From Ophiobolus disseminans (Eukaryota > Ascomycota > Dothideomycetes > Pleosporales > Phaeosphaeriaceae), in assembly GCA_010093685.1 (NCBI GenBank), contig MU006216.1:1749065-1813064 (forward strand): 64,000 nucleotides of DNA, read 5' to 3'. How positions within the stretch are numbered: the first letter of the stretch is position 1; the number at the start of each line of letters is the position of its first letter. Below the pieces are notes generated by a model, which had not been told where the DNA came from, ran no database searches, and saw nothing but the letters and a program-made list of their open reading frames with translations. A program made the translations under genes and the position numbers. This document shows positions 22,062-34,800 of this stretch, one piece after another.

Positions 22062-23508
22062 ATGGAACCGACGACGCAAATGGCGTCTCTACGAAAGGGT
22101 TCTGTAACGGCTAGAGCGACCGCGATTCTTGACGACCATGTAGATATGGAGCTGGACTCAAGCTCCACGTGGAGAGAGATTCCGGACACTCAGTTCAAGC
22201 TGCCGCCGACTGACGGCGGGAAAGACGCATGGCGTTGTCTGGCTGCTGGGTTTTGCATGGAGGTCATTGTTTGGGGTGAGTAATTACACTTCTGAAGCGG
22301 ATTCTCGGGGAGCGCCCAGAACATGTGAGGAATCTCTAAGCAAGGCTGCAAGCTGACTGTGTACAGGCTTTCCCTGGTCTTATGGTATCTTCCAAGACTA
22401 CTATAGTAGTAGTCCTCCTTTCGCCGGCTCTTCTGGTGTCTCTATCATTGGCACTTCGGCTATTGGCATACTGTACATGGCCGCACCTTTCATATTCGCC
22501 GTCCTCGTTCGATACCCCGGGTTCAGACGCCCGTGTATAGTGGTAGGCATATTCATCATGTGCCTCTCACTAGGACTGAGCTCGCTCTGTACGACAGTAC
22601 CGCAATTGATTGCCACCCAAGGTATTTTGTACGGTATTGGTGCAGCCATCGCGTACAGTCCAGTGATAACCTTCTTAGAAGAATGGTTCGTGCACAAGAA
22701 GGGCTTTGCTTATGGACTGTTGTGGGCTGGCACTGGGCTTGGTGGTGTGGCTACTCCGCTCCTTCTGCAATTCCTTCTGGACAAATACGGTTTCCGGACA
22801 ACGCTTCGCATTTGGACCGGAGTGGTGTTTGTCATCACTCTGCCTCTAGTTCCGTTCCTGAAACCGCGCCTCCCACTTCCAGCCACGAACCGCGCCCGCA
22901 TCGGGTTGACGTTTCTTAGGAACAAACCTTTCTGGATCCTTCAAATCGGCAATTTCGTCGAGGCTCTGGGCTTTTTCTTACCGACGATCTATCTGCCCAC
23001 CTACACGAGGCAACTCGGCTTCAGCACTACGGTCTCGGCTCTCCCCATCATTCTGATCAACATTGCCGCTGTGGTTGGCTCTATCTCTATGGGAACGATT
23101 GTCGATAGGTGGCACGTCACTACCGGTATCCTTGTCTCCACAACAGGAGCCGTCATCTCAATCTTCTTTCTCTGGGGCTTCAGCACTTCGCTTGCTCCTC
23201 TTCTGACATTTTGTATCATGTATGGCCTGTTCGCAGGCTCTTTCGCGAACACCTGGCCTGGTATCATAAGAGAAGTCCAACACAGGACAGGACAAGTGGA
23301 GGGACCAATGATGTTTTCATTCTTGTCCCTCGGCCGTGGGGCTGGAAACATGTTATCGGGCCCATTGAGCGAAGCATTGATAAAGGCTGGATATATCGGT
23401 GGAGCAGGTCTATATGGGACAGAGTACGGAAGTCTGGTGCTATTCACGGGCATAACTGCTGCGTTAGGTGGGATCGGAGTGGTAGGAAGGCGTGTCGGCT
23501 GGTTGTGA
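22062..23508 (+). CDS. MFS transporter, monocarboxylate-porter (MCT) type
   Basis: Two exons: 22062–22275 and 22367–23508, joined by a 91-nt GT–AG intron, giving 451 residues. The N-terminal tail is hydrophilic. The first helix region reads VIVWGFPWSYGIFQDYY, a fungal MCT-family hallmark. The loop FVHKKGFAYGLLWAGTGLGG is the usual fourth–fifth helix motif, and the second half contains the repeated domain. Role: proton-linked export or uptake of a carboxylate or other small molecule; substrate unknown. It sits between two HET-domain genes that face it from both sides. Confidence 0.85.
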
Positions 23509-23902
23509 GAGCTGCTATTCGGGACTATGGAGGGAGAAGCTTGGACGATGAGTGGGCATTAGGCACGAAATACCTAGGTAGTCTCTAAGCCGATAGTGCT
23601 GCTTTTACTTGATCGTGATAATCATCAACAAGATTTTCGTCGTAGTTACTGGCTGAGTATTGCTGTCTCATGTTCTCCTCTCGATGTCGGATGTATATTG
23701 AGTTGGTTGCTGTGTGGTGCGAGAAAGATTGTGCACAAGAACAATCGCGAAGCGACAGCAGATCCCCACCACCCGCGCGATAAACAGCAACTTAACACTA
23801 CTTTCCGTCGCATGAAAGTCACTCCTAGCTCTAGCCATCCAACTTCAAGCAGCATATATGGACTTCGAATGCTCGTAATAGGAATACCTGCATCAACAAT
23901 CC
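23509..23902. other. Intergenic, convergent 3' region
   Basis: Tail-to-tail region between the MFS gene and the second HET gene. No gene seen. Confidence 0.5.
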
Positions 23903-26259
23903 TCAGCATATCCGTATCCACGAGTTCATGCTAGTGTTGCACGCCTTTCTCATCATTTCTTCTGCTACGCCGTTTTCGAAAGGACCAATCGGAGTGGGAC
24001 CAAGCCAAGTGGGAACGAAAGCCTCTCCAATTAACACATGATCCGCGCTTCCCAAGGATCTTCGAAGCACGTATGGGAATGACGCTCCATTGACCAGAGC
24101 TATTGAGTCTCCGGCACACGCTTCGGCAGGCACCAAGGCTAGAAAGCCTCTAGCAGTAGCACACAGCCGACGACCAACGCCGTACGCTTGGAGACCTGCA
24201 TGAATTCTATGGTTTGGGTGGGCACTTGCTGTCAAGTACGATGGTGGGAGTAAATGGCATCGTGAGAGCCTGGGATTGAGGCCCATGTGACGATACATTC
24301 CTCCAGTTGCGGGGTCGTCCAGGAACGCATCAGGTCCGGCGTCCTTGGTGCCACTCGATTGCGAGTACCGGGTGTCAAGATCCTGTGCTTCGTCAACCAA
24401 GACTGTCAGGAATCGAATCCATTGTCTGGCTAATTCAGCGTCCGCACCAGACACCAGCGTGTAATAATCTTCTTTTGCCAACAGGCGGCGGGAAGCGACA
24501 TCGTTGGCGAATCTTCTCCAGTTCGCATACACGAACTCCAATGCCTCCGCATTTGCGTTGTTGCTGACATATGAGGTGCAAATGGACTGGACCGTATCCA
24601 CATGATCACCTTGAAGCTCAAGAAAGTTGCCGTTGATCCTGACATTGGGCACCTCAGCTTTTGTGAGGCGAGGCATGAACCTTTGTGCTCGAGAATTCGT
24701 CGTCTTGAATGGCATGGTCTTCCATTTATCCATGAGAAACGGCATCCATGACGGCAGGCCAAACTTCTTCTCAGGATTTTGACATACACCGAGAACATCA
24801 AGACCGTGTTCTACACTAATGACGGCTTGTACGGCACTCAAAAGAACCTCGTTCAGCTCTTGGCGGTAGTTCGGATTGATGCGGTACACGTCAGAATCCG
24901 CCAGCTCCAAGACTGAAAAGACGGTATCGCGGGCATCAGTCGCTTTGCAAGATCGCGTCATACGTAACAGCTGTGCAAGGCCAACCTAGGACTGCCCGTT
25001 GCTAGTTCGTTTTCTCAGCTCAACCAACATCTTGGGATGAAAATCCCATGGTAGAGAGACCGTGGAATCGTCGTCAGTGTGAGAAAGGGTGTTCGCGTAG
25101 CCAAGTGAGGCGATGTGCGACAACATAAATAGAGCAGGGTCTAGTTTATTCATATCAAAGCTCTTGCTCCCGCAGTACAGCTTGATGAGCGTGGAGAGAG
25201 CGATCTCCTGCCTGTATAGATACAGGCACGATGTTAGTCATTGTCTGATACTCAGTTCGCAAACAAATTACTGACCTGATCCAGACGCGTTCCCACCAAG
25301 GGCGTTTGAAGAAAGCCCTCAGAGCGTTCCAATGCCGCATAATTGCTTCTTCGGTGAAACTTGGGTATTCGATGCTCCTCTCGCCAGGCGCATGCTTTGG
25401 AGGTGCACCTAGGCTGCTCAAAAGATCAATTGCAAGGGAGCTGTCGTTGGCTTCCTCACCAAGCCAAACTTGAACCGATGACGCACGTTTGTAGATGCGG
25501 CGCATCAGTGAGACCTGGTCGCTTCGTTCGTCGATATCGGACTGGTTGATGCCTTCACGCGCGTTTGTCAGGCATTTGAAGACAAACTGTTCTAGGCTTG
25601 AACTCACAGATTTGGTCCACACAGATATACACCTCTTGGCCCCAGATGCGGCCGTTGATCTCAATCGCCGCATTGTCCTTGTACTCAAACCGCAATTGCC
25701 GCAGTGCTGCTTCCAGACTTTTGGTAATTGGGAACTTGCATCCGTCTAACAAGATGGAGCCATCAAACACTGGCGGTCCCCAGGTGTATGATAATGCTGT
25801 AAAGCCGTACATAAGACGTGCGACGGTGTTATCATCCAAGCCGACCGTGGTAAGCTCTGCAATTAGCGGGTCTGAAATTTCTTCGGCACGACGGACTCGC
25901 AGAATTCGAAATTGCGACTTAGTGGTATCGAGCGGAGCATACGTGAACTGGTGATCAACAGCTGACTCGGCTGTGGTGTTCGGAAGAGAGTGTTGCATGA
26001 TGGTATGGTTTATCCCGTTTGATCCTTTGCTGCCTTGCATTCCAGTCTCCTTCTCTCCACCTCGTGCAGGTCCCTCGGTACGATCAAACACTGGTAAGCG
26101 TAAGTGCTCGAGTATACTGTTCAGAGCGCTTTCGATACGATCCACGCGCATTTCAAGTCTTTCAAACTGGCTACTGCTTGGCTCACCCATCGTGTTAGCC
26201 GGTTCAACGCTGTAAGACATCTGCTTTCGGGTGGGAACAGAAGCAGACAAGGGCGCCAT
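23903..26259 (-). pseudogene. HET-domain gene with an in-frame TAG (probable null allele)
   Basis: Exons 26259–25608, 25552–25276 and 25211–23903 join in phase to a 746-codon frame that is open except for a TAG at 24988–24986 (codon 385). The N terminus has a heptad-like segment (FERLEMRVDRIESALNSILE). HET blocks follow: FTALSYTWGPP, VYICVDQICINQSD across the first intron, VQVWLGEE, PWWERVWIRQEIALS across the second intron, and KATDARDTVFSVLELAD after the stop. The stop lies just before this last conserved block, inside homologous sequence on both sides. An intron of 39 nt (GTTGAG to CCTAG) could remove it, but the donor is poor and the length is below the usual minimum. A C-to-T change (CAG to TAG) is the simpler reading. 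If the stop is real, the product ends inside the HET domain. Confidence 0.7.
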
Positions 26260-26427
26260 GAGCTTTTGAGGTCATACGGCTTGTACGCCATTGTTGGTTA
26301 CGAATGAAGTTAGGAGGTGATTGAGCCGAGAAGCTAGGGAGGCTTGCGAGGATGAATATCAGTCTCGGAGGAGTTCACGCCGCGTAAACGGAGTTGGTTG
26401 ACATACTGGACGCCCGCAGACGGAAGA

Positions 26428-26757
26428 CTACGACGGCTGAATATAACAGGCCAATAGACAGGTCAATGTATGCCAAAAGGATGCTAACGTACTTTTGAGG
26501 ATCCATTCCTGCACGCCACGTCGATGGCTTGGACAGCAGACCAATGAGATTCTAGCCGAATGAGTGCTCTGATACACACACGAGTCGATCCATACTAAGT
26601 CGGGCGCATCAATAAGAACCATCTTCAGCTCCTCAGCCTTGTTACAAATTTCTTCATGAAGCGCCTTACATGCACTTCCCTTGCGGCCTAAGTTCAGAAC
26701 TGATGTTCCTGCGATGGCTCCGAAAGCGAAACTTCCTACAAGGCAAGCCACTGTCAT
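26428..26757 (-). CDS. Short hypothetical protein with hydrophobic N terminus
   Basis: An open frame of 109 codons with ATG at 26757. The first 20 residues (MTVACLVGSFAFGAIAGTSV) are hydrophobic and could be a signal or anchor; a helical segment (ALHEEICNKAEELKMVLID) follows. The C-terminal part looks less protein-like, so an unseen intron is possible. No family recognised. It is upstream of the broken HET gene and on the same strand, with 168 bp between them. It may equally be a chance frame. Confidence 0.25.
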   Translation of the reverse strand: MTVACLVGSFAFGAIAGTSVLNLGRKGSACKALHEEICNKAEELKMVLIDAPDLVWIDSCVYQSTHSARISLVCCPSHRRGVQEWILKSTLASFWHTLTCLLACYIQPS

Positions 26758-28094
26758 CGGGCAAAGGTTCGAAGCAGATGAGTTCTCAGGAAATCCCTCT
26801 GATTAACGTAGCTCTCTCCTCTTGATAGCAGATGGGTTAACGACATTTCAATATGAATACAAATAAGGCAGGCGGTAGGACTGTTTCTGTCGAACAGTCA
26901 CGATTCAAGCCCCTCGCTTTCAAATATAGGAGGCTCATCTATCGTCATCCTCCACCGCCTCTGTCGAAGAAATAAGAATGGTCTTTGTAATTGTTTGCGA
27001 CGTAAGAGATGGGAACCTGATCATATTGCGAAAAAATACAAATAGCTCTTTCGTCAATTATATTCTTCTTGCCTCACTGAACGCAGAAGTAAGCGCAGAA
27101 GATGTGGAGCCGCTTCTGTGGTAATCTCGAGACTTACAAGCACTTGCCTGTCGGCTTCTGTTATGGGAAAGAGCTTTGGAACGCATCAAGGCCTCATCCA
27201 ACCCGGAGACATCTTCTTTGTAGACATTAAATGTAATTGGAGCTACTCAGTCGGGAAGACGACCAGTGTCACGAACGATCGCCCACCAGGAATTCGCACG
27301 TGGGGTTGTTGCCCCACCACGACGGCTCCGTCCACACCTAGAAATAGACACAAACCAACCTTACCACACTTCTCATACACCGTGCGCTGGCCATAATTAT
27401 GACGCCCTAGACTAGTATTCATACCGCCGACGCAAGGCTGGCCATGAAACCTGCCGTCTCCACAAATCGCCGTTAGCTGCCTCAGTGCGCAGGTGAGACG
27501 CAACCAGCTCACAACCAGAGACAGATGAACACATCTAGGCCAAATTGCACGCAGAGCCTCGAATTATTTGATCTCAATCTTGCGAAAGTAGAGATGTATA
27601 TCTACGGCTGCCATTACCACGAAATTTGCTTTCGTCCAACCGTGCACTCTTCTCTTTCTCCACGCCAAATTGGCGAAATACAGGTCTGCAAGCAACCAGA
27701 CTTGCATGTGCACAGAGCCTCAGTTTCATCGCATCCAACTTGCCCGAAACTCTAATGATTGGTTTTACCAACCCGCAGTTCCGATTGGGAAAGCGAGGCG
27801 TAAGGCGCCCAACACTGCGCCGCAACGCCCAGTTGATGCTAACTGTTTCACGATCATGTCACCGAGGAACGAATCGCGACCCCACATATCGGCCCCCAGA
27901 ATGACGGTGGATAGCGCCGCGTCGCTTCATGAGATGGCTAGATCAAGGAGTGCGCATCTAGTAGACTGAGTTTCGATGGGTTCGTGTCTCATCCTTCGTT
28001 ACCGGACGTTGTCGTTGGTGTGGCATATAAGGAGAGATCCCATCCGGGGCTCTTCCAGCATTGAATCTCTTTTATACACATTCTCCTTATCACC
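26758..28094. other. Intergenic, 1.3 kb
   Basis: Numerous short overlapping frames on both strands, none with a domain. The last 80 bp are probably the promoter and 5' UTR of the gene at 28095. No gene seen. Confidence 0.5.
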
Positions 28095-29020
28095 ATGCGA
28101 TCCTTTCTCTTCGGCTCCTGTGTCGTCTTCTTCGCACAGCAAATCCACGCGCAATCCGGCACATGCTATCTCGCGAATGGCAACCCGCTCCCCAAGGATC
28201 CAACATGGTACGACATGTTCAGGCCATGCACATTCAACGGCCCATCAACAACATGCTGCGCTTTGAACCGCAGCGTTCCTCCAGGCGGCGACCCAGCAAA
28301 GGGCAACGTGCAAGACGAATGCTTGCCGAACGGACTGTGTCAGAACCGCTACATGAAGAATGGAACGGAAACAATAGAGTGAGTCGGATCGCGAAATTGT
28401 GTAACGCATCCTGACATCGAATCTCCAGATTTTTTACAAACTTCTGCGCGGACAGCAACTTCCTAGGCCCAAACTGCCTCAGCATATGCTACCCCCGCGG
28501 TCCAGCAGGAAACGCAGCATTGACCGCATGTAGCGGCAAAGCAGACAGCGAAGAATGGTGCTGCGGCGCCAACAATAAAGATTGCTGCTCAAGCGGCGTC
28601 GGGCGCTTCACGCTGCCCCAGAAATTCCGCGGCGCCATCTCCGCAAGCATCATGAGCTCGCAAACCAATACCCTAGCAACTTCCCCAGCCTCATCCGCTT
28701 CACCAACAGGCACAAATAGCGCGGCATCCCTCCTCCCCACACCGGCGGCACAATCGAGTCTAGGAGGCGGCGCAATAGCAGGCATAGTCATCGGCGCACT
28801 CGCAGGCATCGCTCTCCTCGCTGCCGCCATTTTCTTCGCCCTGCGCGCTCGCAGGTACAAAGAAATGGCTACTTCATCCTCTTATTCCCCGCCGGTACAC
28901 GAAGCGCCGGTATACGAAAAATACACGCCGCAACACACATACCAGCACGTCTCGCCCGGGCCTGTAGAAATGGCGCAGCCCTCAGATCCGGTAGAACTCC
29001 CCAGTGGGAGAGGTGCATGA
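28095..29020 (+). CDS. Cysteine-rich single-pass membrane protein
   Basis: Two exons, 28095–28378 and 28429–29020, joined in phase, give 291 residues. A signal peptide is seen at the N terminus (MRSFLFGSCVVFFAQQIHAQ). The ectodomain has many cysteines in pairs (CCALN, CCGAN, DCCSS) with NxS/T glycosylation sites, then a Ser/Thr/Ala-rich stalk. One membrane helix (AGIVIGALAGIALLAAAIFF, about residues 215–235) is followed by an Arg stop-transfer signal and a short Tyr/Pro-rich cytosolic tail. This layout is common among fungal surface proteins of unknown function and resembles wall-stress sensors in topology, though no WSC domain is recognised. Confidence 0.75.
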
Positions 29021-29806
29021 AAATATGGGGAAGATGGATAATGATAGATCAATGAAGACGATTGTGTATAAATACCCCTCCTCCTCTTTCCCCGGAGCAT
29101 CGGATCTCACCTCCCCCGAATTACACCAAAGCAAAAAGAAGAAAAGGCAAAAAGTAAATGTAGCTGCTTCAAGTTTCGATCTTGAGACCTCCGGGTGCAC
29201 TTAGATGAGTCTTTCGACGACTATGAGCCCGGCGCGCTTCCGCTGCGCCAAGCAGCTGTTGTTGTTTGATTGATGGAAGATCTGCGGCTTGAGAGGTATA
29301 TATTGGTGAGAATTTGGAGGCTGAAGGACAAGAGCGCTTGGAAAAGGACTGTAAGCTTGGATAAGCGGACGAACGGGAGGGTGGAGTATGAGGGGGCGAA
29401 AGGAAGAAAATTTTCTGATAGGGGGTGGGTGAGTCATCAGGGGTTCGTGGTACAACTTCAGTACTACCACAAGAATTGTCTGTCGTTCGAGAACTCTGAA
29501 TGAGTAGGAACGAGAGATGTGTGTAATCTATTCTTATGAACAATGCGAGAAGTGGGTTTGCAACGTCAGATCGGCTCTACGCATACAGGACACGAGAATT
29601 AACGCTCTACGATGAAAACACCACTTGTCGCATCAACAGGAAATAATAGCAGAGGTGAAAGTATGTTCTTCATCCTACATCAAACTCGCGATGCAATTTA
29701 CAAAATGTCTCAAAAGTGGTATCCCAGATCAACAACGCCAGCGACGCGAGAAATTCAGCCAGAGACCCTCATCACCCTCGATTCCACCTCTCACTTCAAT
29801 GCGATC
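29021..29806. other. Intergenic, convergent 3' region
   Basis: Tail-to-tail region of about 790 bp between the cysteine-rich gene and the lipid kinase gene. Only shadow frames; no gene seen. Confidence 0.5.
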
Positions 29807-31419
29807 CTACACGCCCCTCGCCTCGCACATATGCCCGCTCTTACTCAACACCGTCCCCAACCCCTTGTGCACCTCGACCTGAAAGCCCTCAAACGGCACT
29901 CTCTCGCCGTCGATGCTGATGTATCCGTCCTTTTGGTTCTTGGGTATAATGCGGTACGCGCTAATCTTCTGGTAATCGACATGCGGCAAGTCAAAGAAAG
30001 TGTGTTTTTCAATCGATAGTAGCGTTTGAATAGCAGTTACACGGGAAATGTCACCTCGGATGCGGACGAGATCAATGCATCCGTCCGAGGGAAGCGATGC
30101 AGGGAAGAAATTTGCGTTGGGCGACATGTAGGCGATGTTGCCGGCGTAGAAGTTGCCGAGCTGGTCGTGGGGTATGAGCTCCCAACCTGCAGGTAGGGGG
30201 TCGTTGATAGTTCCGTATTTGAGGTCCGGTAGGCCCGCGTCTGTGGTGGGCAGTGGTCGGTCGTCTACGCTGCGAGGCGGTTTCGCTGCCTCTGTCTGGT
30301 ATGCTTCTCGTACGGCTGCTTTGTTGTCGTACTCAACTTTGACGGCAATGTCGGCTGGATACACGGTCTTGCCAAGGAGGCGCACCAAGAATCCAATATC
30401 AAAACGTGCGCTTCCCATCCAGCGTAAATGCTCGGTCGCGAGGTCCGTCTCGGCCACGATGCCCACGGACTGCGAGAGGAAGGAAAGCATGCGACGGTCG
30501 CCTTGGGATACTGAAGCAAGGTCTAGAGGCGTTCGTAGACCTTTGACTACGGCGAGCGCTGCGAGGCTGGGATTATCCGTTCCGTTGAAGTTGAGACTTG
30601 CAGCGTTCCCCGAGCCACATGGTAGCTGTGCGACAGCCATCTTGTTCAGGGCTCTCGCAGCATCCGATCGCTTGCCGAGTCCATTCCAAACCTCGTGTGG
30701 TATTCCATCCCCTGAGCAGCATGCGACAACATCGTACGCTTCAATGTCCAGATCCTTTGCAATGTCCACGCCATGGCCCTGATATTCTGTCTTCTGCACA
30801 TCCAACTCGCATCGCGCTGCAGCGAGGATCGGAGCGATGGACTTGTGGTATATCTTCATGGCGCCCTTTTGCCCTCCAAAGGGGTTGATGAGCACCTTTA
30901 TGCGCTTCTGCCGTTGAGATGTGCCATACGCGCGGTCTAGTAGCTTCGCAATCCATGCTTCTGCCAGCCGGCTATCTGGCTTGTCTAGCGTGTAGCTAAT
31001 GATGGCGGGTCGGACAGCTTTCTTTGCGGCGGTTTGCGCATACTGGATGGTGACATTGCCATCTTCCGAGTGTTCGGCCCAGAGAATGTTGTAGAAGGGG
31101 ATGGCGCGAGTAGGGTTGTCCTCTGCTTCTGTGAGTGACAGACGGTTCAAGCAGGCTTCCACGCTTACTGCCAGGAAGTGAGACGCCGCAACAACCGGCG
31201 CCTTTGCTGTCCAGCAGGTCTTCGTCTGTAGCACATTAGCGCGTGCTCCAATGTACACCTGGAGTACACACCCAAGAGTACAAGAGAGTCGGTTCCCAGG
31301 GTCAACGAGGCGTTGCGGCCGACGACGAGCGTGTCCGGTACGTCGATGTTGTGGCGCGGAGGTTGCGGAGTGGCAGAAGGGTCCCTAAAAGGATCGTCAT
31401 CGCCAGCGGTCGAGGCCAT
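29807..31419 (-). CDS. Sphingoid long-chain-base kinase (Lcb4/5-like, DAGK catalytic domain)
   Basis: Three exons: 31419–31272, 31225–31169 and 31128 (or 31122) to 29807, giving about 508 residues. The 57-nt middle exon supplies the Cys-Cys-Gly motif found before the IPFYNILWAE block in fungal and animal sphingosine kinases. The catalytic domain shows KVLINPFGGQKGA near residue 147, CCSGDGIPHEVWNGL near 205 and LPCGSGNA near 235; these form the nucleotide-binding and catalytic loops. The C-terminal block with GNFYAGNIAYMSPNANFFPA and SDGCIDLV is also conserved. Role: ATP-dependent phosphorylation of sphingosine or phytosphingosine at membranes, producing signalling lipids and feeding sphingolipid breakdown. 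Exon 3 has two usable acceptors six bases apart. Confidence 0.9.
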
Positions 31420-31867
31420 GGTTATTGCAGATGTTGCGGCGCCGTCGCAAGCATAATGATAGTACGAGACAGCAAACAAGACCGAGCGGCGAGATATGGT
31501 GAGATGCTTGCTGTCACAGGTACCAGTCGCGGATGCTTACGGATGCTACAGAAATGGAAACAACGCCGTTTGGGCCCTTGCGCCCCTCACGAGCCGAGGC
31601 ATCCATGTCCATGTGCAACTCATCACATCACACTGCACTATAGACAACATGGGGTGACAGCGCACGATGATGATAATTCTGAACTTCATTCACGACTACT
31701 CCAGTGCTACAAGACCTTCCGCCTGTCCCATGACTTTTCGTCCCAAGAACATCAAAAGCTCGACATGCCACCAACCGGCAATGCAGCTTCAACCTTGATC
31801 TTGCGTACGCTATTCTAAAGACTGTTGCCATTGCAAAATGATGCCCTCACGCGATCGATACCCCGCC
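31420..31867. other. Intergenic, 448 bp
   Basis: Promoter of the lipid kinase gene and 3' region of the Sec26 gene, both minus strand. No gene seen. Confidence 0.5.
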
Positions 31868-34800
31868 TTATGCCACCCCAACCTTGTTAAGACCCTTTAG
31901 TGATCCGAGGCTCAATGCCAACCCTTGTGACCGACTTCGAATACGAACGAAACCGGTGATGGGGCCGTTGTCACCTTCCTTTTCTATGCTCAGATTCGCG
32001 AGAGCATCCTCACCTGAGTCGCGTTAGTCAAGACAGGTACCATGCAAGTTTTGGACTTACCAAATACGCTCCTAGCGTATAGATTGGCCGACAGGAACTG
32101 GCAGTCGCCCTTCATTGAAGCCTCTGGAGTGAGGCAGCTCATGTTTGTCGACGCCATCAGCTGCTTCAAAAAGTCGCGCAGAGTCTTGGCCTTTGAGTTG
32201 ATATTGACCTTGTTCTCCCACTCGAACTCGGTCCACATCGTCCGGAACTGTGTTTCTGTGCATTGCGCCGGCTTGATGTAGTCCATAATATCGACGTGTA
32301 CATCGTTCAAAATGACAACGTTTGAGTCGACGCCTTTCTCGCCCTCGTACAGAATGTTGCCAAAGATAACACCAGTGTCGGTCGACGATACCTTGATGGT
32401 CGCTTGGATGTTGATGAAGTCGTGGGGGCCGACGTTCTGTGTGGGCGGTCGCTCAACAACCTTGAGATCACCGAGCGTCGCAAACTCGACTGTGAGGTTC
32501 TGCAGTGTTTCGGTCGTTTGGTTAACGAGCAAAACGTCGAGGACGATATCGAACTGGTGGACCTTGACATACGCTTCGGCGTATACAGAGTCGGAGAATC
32601 CAGTCAGTTGTACAACACGGCTGAGCTTCGAGGTCAGATCCTCAGTTGCAGTGTCGCCTCCGGTTGCTCTCTCCAGATCCTGTTCAATCTCGTCGCTGCC
32701 GTCTGCATCCTTCTTCTTGAGCTGGCGAATGTTGAACGAGTCGTCGACATTGACAGCCGACTTTGCCCTTTCGGAGGCCTCCTTCGCTATTCGCTTCTTC
32801 TCTTCAGTCTGTACCATTGCAGCAAAAGACTTTCGTGTGTCCTCCAAGAAGACAGTCTCCAGTTCTTTCCTTTGCGAAAACTCGGATAGTGACCGAACAC
32901 AGGACATGATGCGGTCGATCGAGTCCTCATCTATAAAAGTCTTGACAAATTGAGATTGACCAACGCGGATAATTGAAATCATGATAAGCATGGCCTCGGC
33001 GCGAAGTGCGTTTGTACGAGCTGCATCCTCTGAGAGTTCCGAGTGCCGCATGACGAGTTTTGTTAGAGTGCTGGAGAGCACTGTCGCGAGGTAATAGTCG
33101 CCGTCAAGAACAAGTTGGCGTAGCGGCGGCTTTTGCGAGTTCTTGACTGCTTCCAGCTTCGCCTTGGCCGCGGCCGATGATGTGAGCGCACTCTCCGTTG
33201 CGTACGTGCCGTCTGCGAGAACCTTCCTCGATCCAGTAGGAGCTGCTGTCGACTTCGCATGTCCGTTGACTTGGTCGTGGTCTTCTCTGCCCTCTGATGC
33301 ATCGTCCAATAATCTTTGCTCAGATGCCAAGATAGGGATTTCGCCAAGGGATGACCGGATACCTTTCCAGGCGTCCCGAATGTCCTTTGCCTCCAGAGAA
33401 TACTCGCCAATGATCCACAAAACTCCACGATATACCTTTCCGGCACGAACTTCTCCAAGTGTCGACACCAAACGCTCGATAATGGAGGCCCGCAGGTCAG
33501 GGAACCGTTCGACAACTTCCTTGACAAAGGAGATGACATCGACTGCTGAGGCGTTGCTGCTGACGTCCGAGATGAAGTCCATGAGCGATCCAACCACACT
33601 AGCCGCAACCTCAGGGAACTTGATTGCCGCCGAGTGTATCGATGAGATGAGAAGGGACCTATATTCCGGGTTCTTCTCGTACTGTTCGTCGACTGTCTTC
33701 ATGAGCTCTTTCTTCAGCAGGAGCACAACCTCTTCCACATTCCTGCTAGAGATCATCTCCATAGCAATCTTCAGCGCCTTCTTCCGCACATCCAGATCTG
33801 TGCTTGAGAGAACGCGGAGCACTTCCATTGTCAAGTCATCGAGTACCCCCTCGTGTTTGTGCCGTAGTTGATCGACGCGCTCCAGAACGATGAGCTTGAC
33901 GTTGTTGTCGGGCTCCTTTATCGCCAGTTCGACAAACTTTCCCGCAGCAGCCTTTACGGCGACTGGATTGCTTGTAAGGGTCGTGAGGGCGTGTGCGGAT
34001 TCGTAAATGACGGTGGAGACTTGTGATTCGAGGAGGTCGAAGATCAGTCGCAGGTACCGCGCCTTGTTCTGTGGGTTCACCATAGCGTCTTTGCGAATGA
34101 ACTCGAGCTCTGCAAGGAGGAGGAGTTCTTCGTGGTTTGGTATGGAGTCAAAGACAGTGCTAAGGTACTCTAATGCCTTCTCGTGGCTAACAGAAACGAG
34201 AGCAGCGAAAGCGTTGCGCTTGCACGTGGGGTCGTTCTCGTCCTCGAGGAAAGTAGTCAACATATCGGGAGCATCTGGCATGAGCTCGGGAAGGTGGGTG
34301 AAGATGGCAGCAACAGCGAAGGTCGCATTCTTTCGGACGTATGCGTGTCGGTGTGTAAGGCATTGGCGCACCGGTTCTGTCGCAGCTGTTAGCATGGGGC
34401 GGGAGCAAAAGTTCAACGTATTGCCTACGTAGCAAAGGCTCCACAAGCTCAGCGTCCCGAAGCTTGGTTCTGCAATTGTATCAGCCCATGTTCCCATTCA
34501 TGTCTTGGAATGCATACACAAATCGCAGTGTGTTTCCTCGCACGTATTCGTTCGGCGCCTGCAGGTCGAAACGGATGGCATTACTGGTACAACGTCAGCT
34601 TGTATCTTCCCACCGTCGTTGGTGCCCACACACCAGACCAGGATCCACTCCTGCCGTAGCTTGCCCTGGGCATCGTGCTTCGGGCAGACCTCAAAGAAGA
34701 AGTACATGAGCTTCTTCAGCGGCTTCGACTTGCTCGGCATTACGAAGCGAATAATGTGCATGAGGAGGCCTGTTTGGGGGTCGCCATTGAGCATTATCGA

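Noticed and set aside
32312..32953. 213-codon plus-strand frame antisense to beta-COP
   Set aside because: Ser/Thr-rich shadow of the conserved Sec26 exon.
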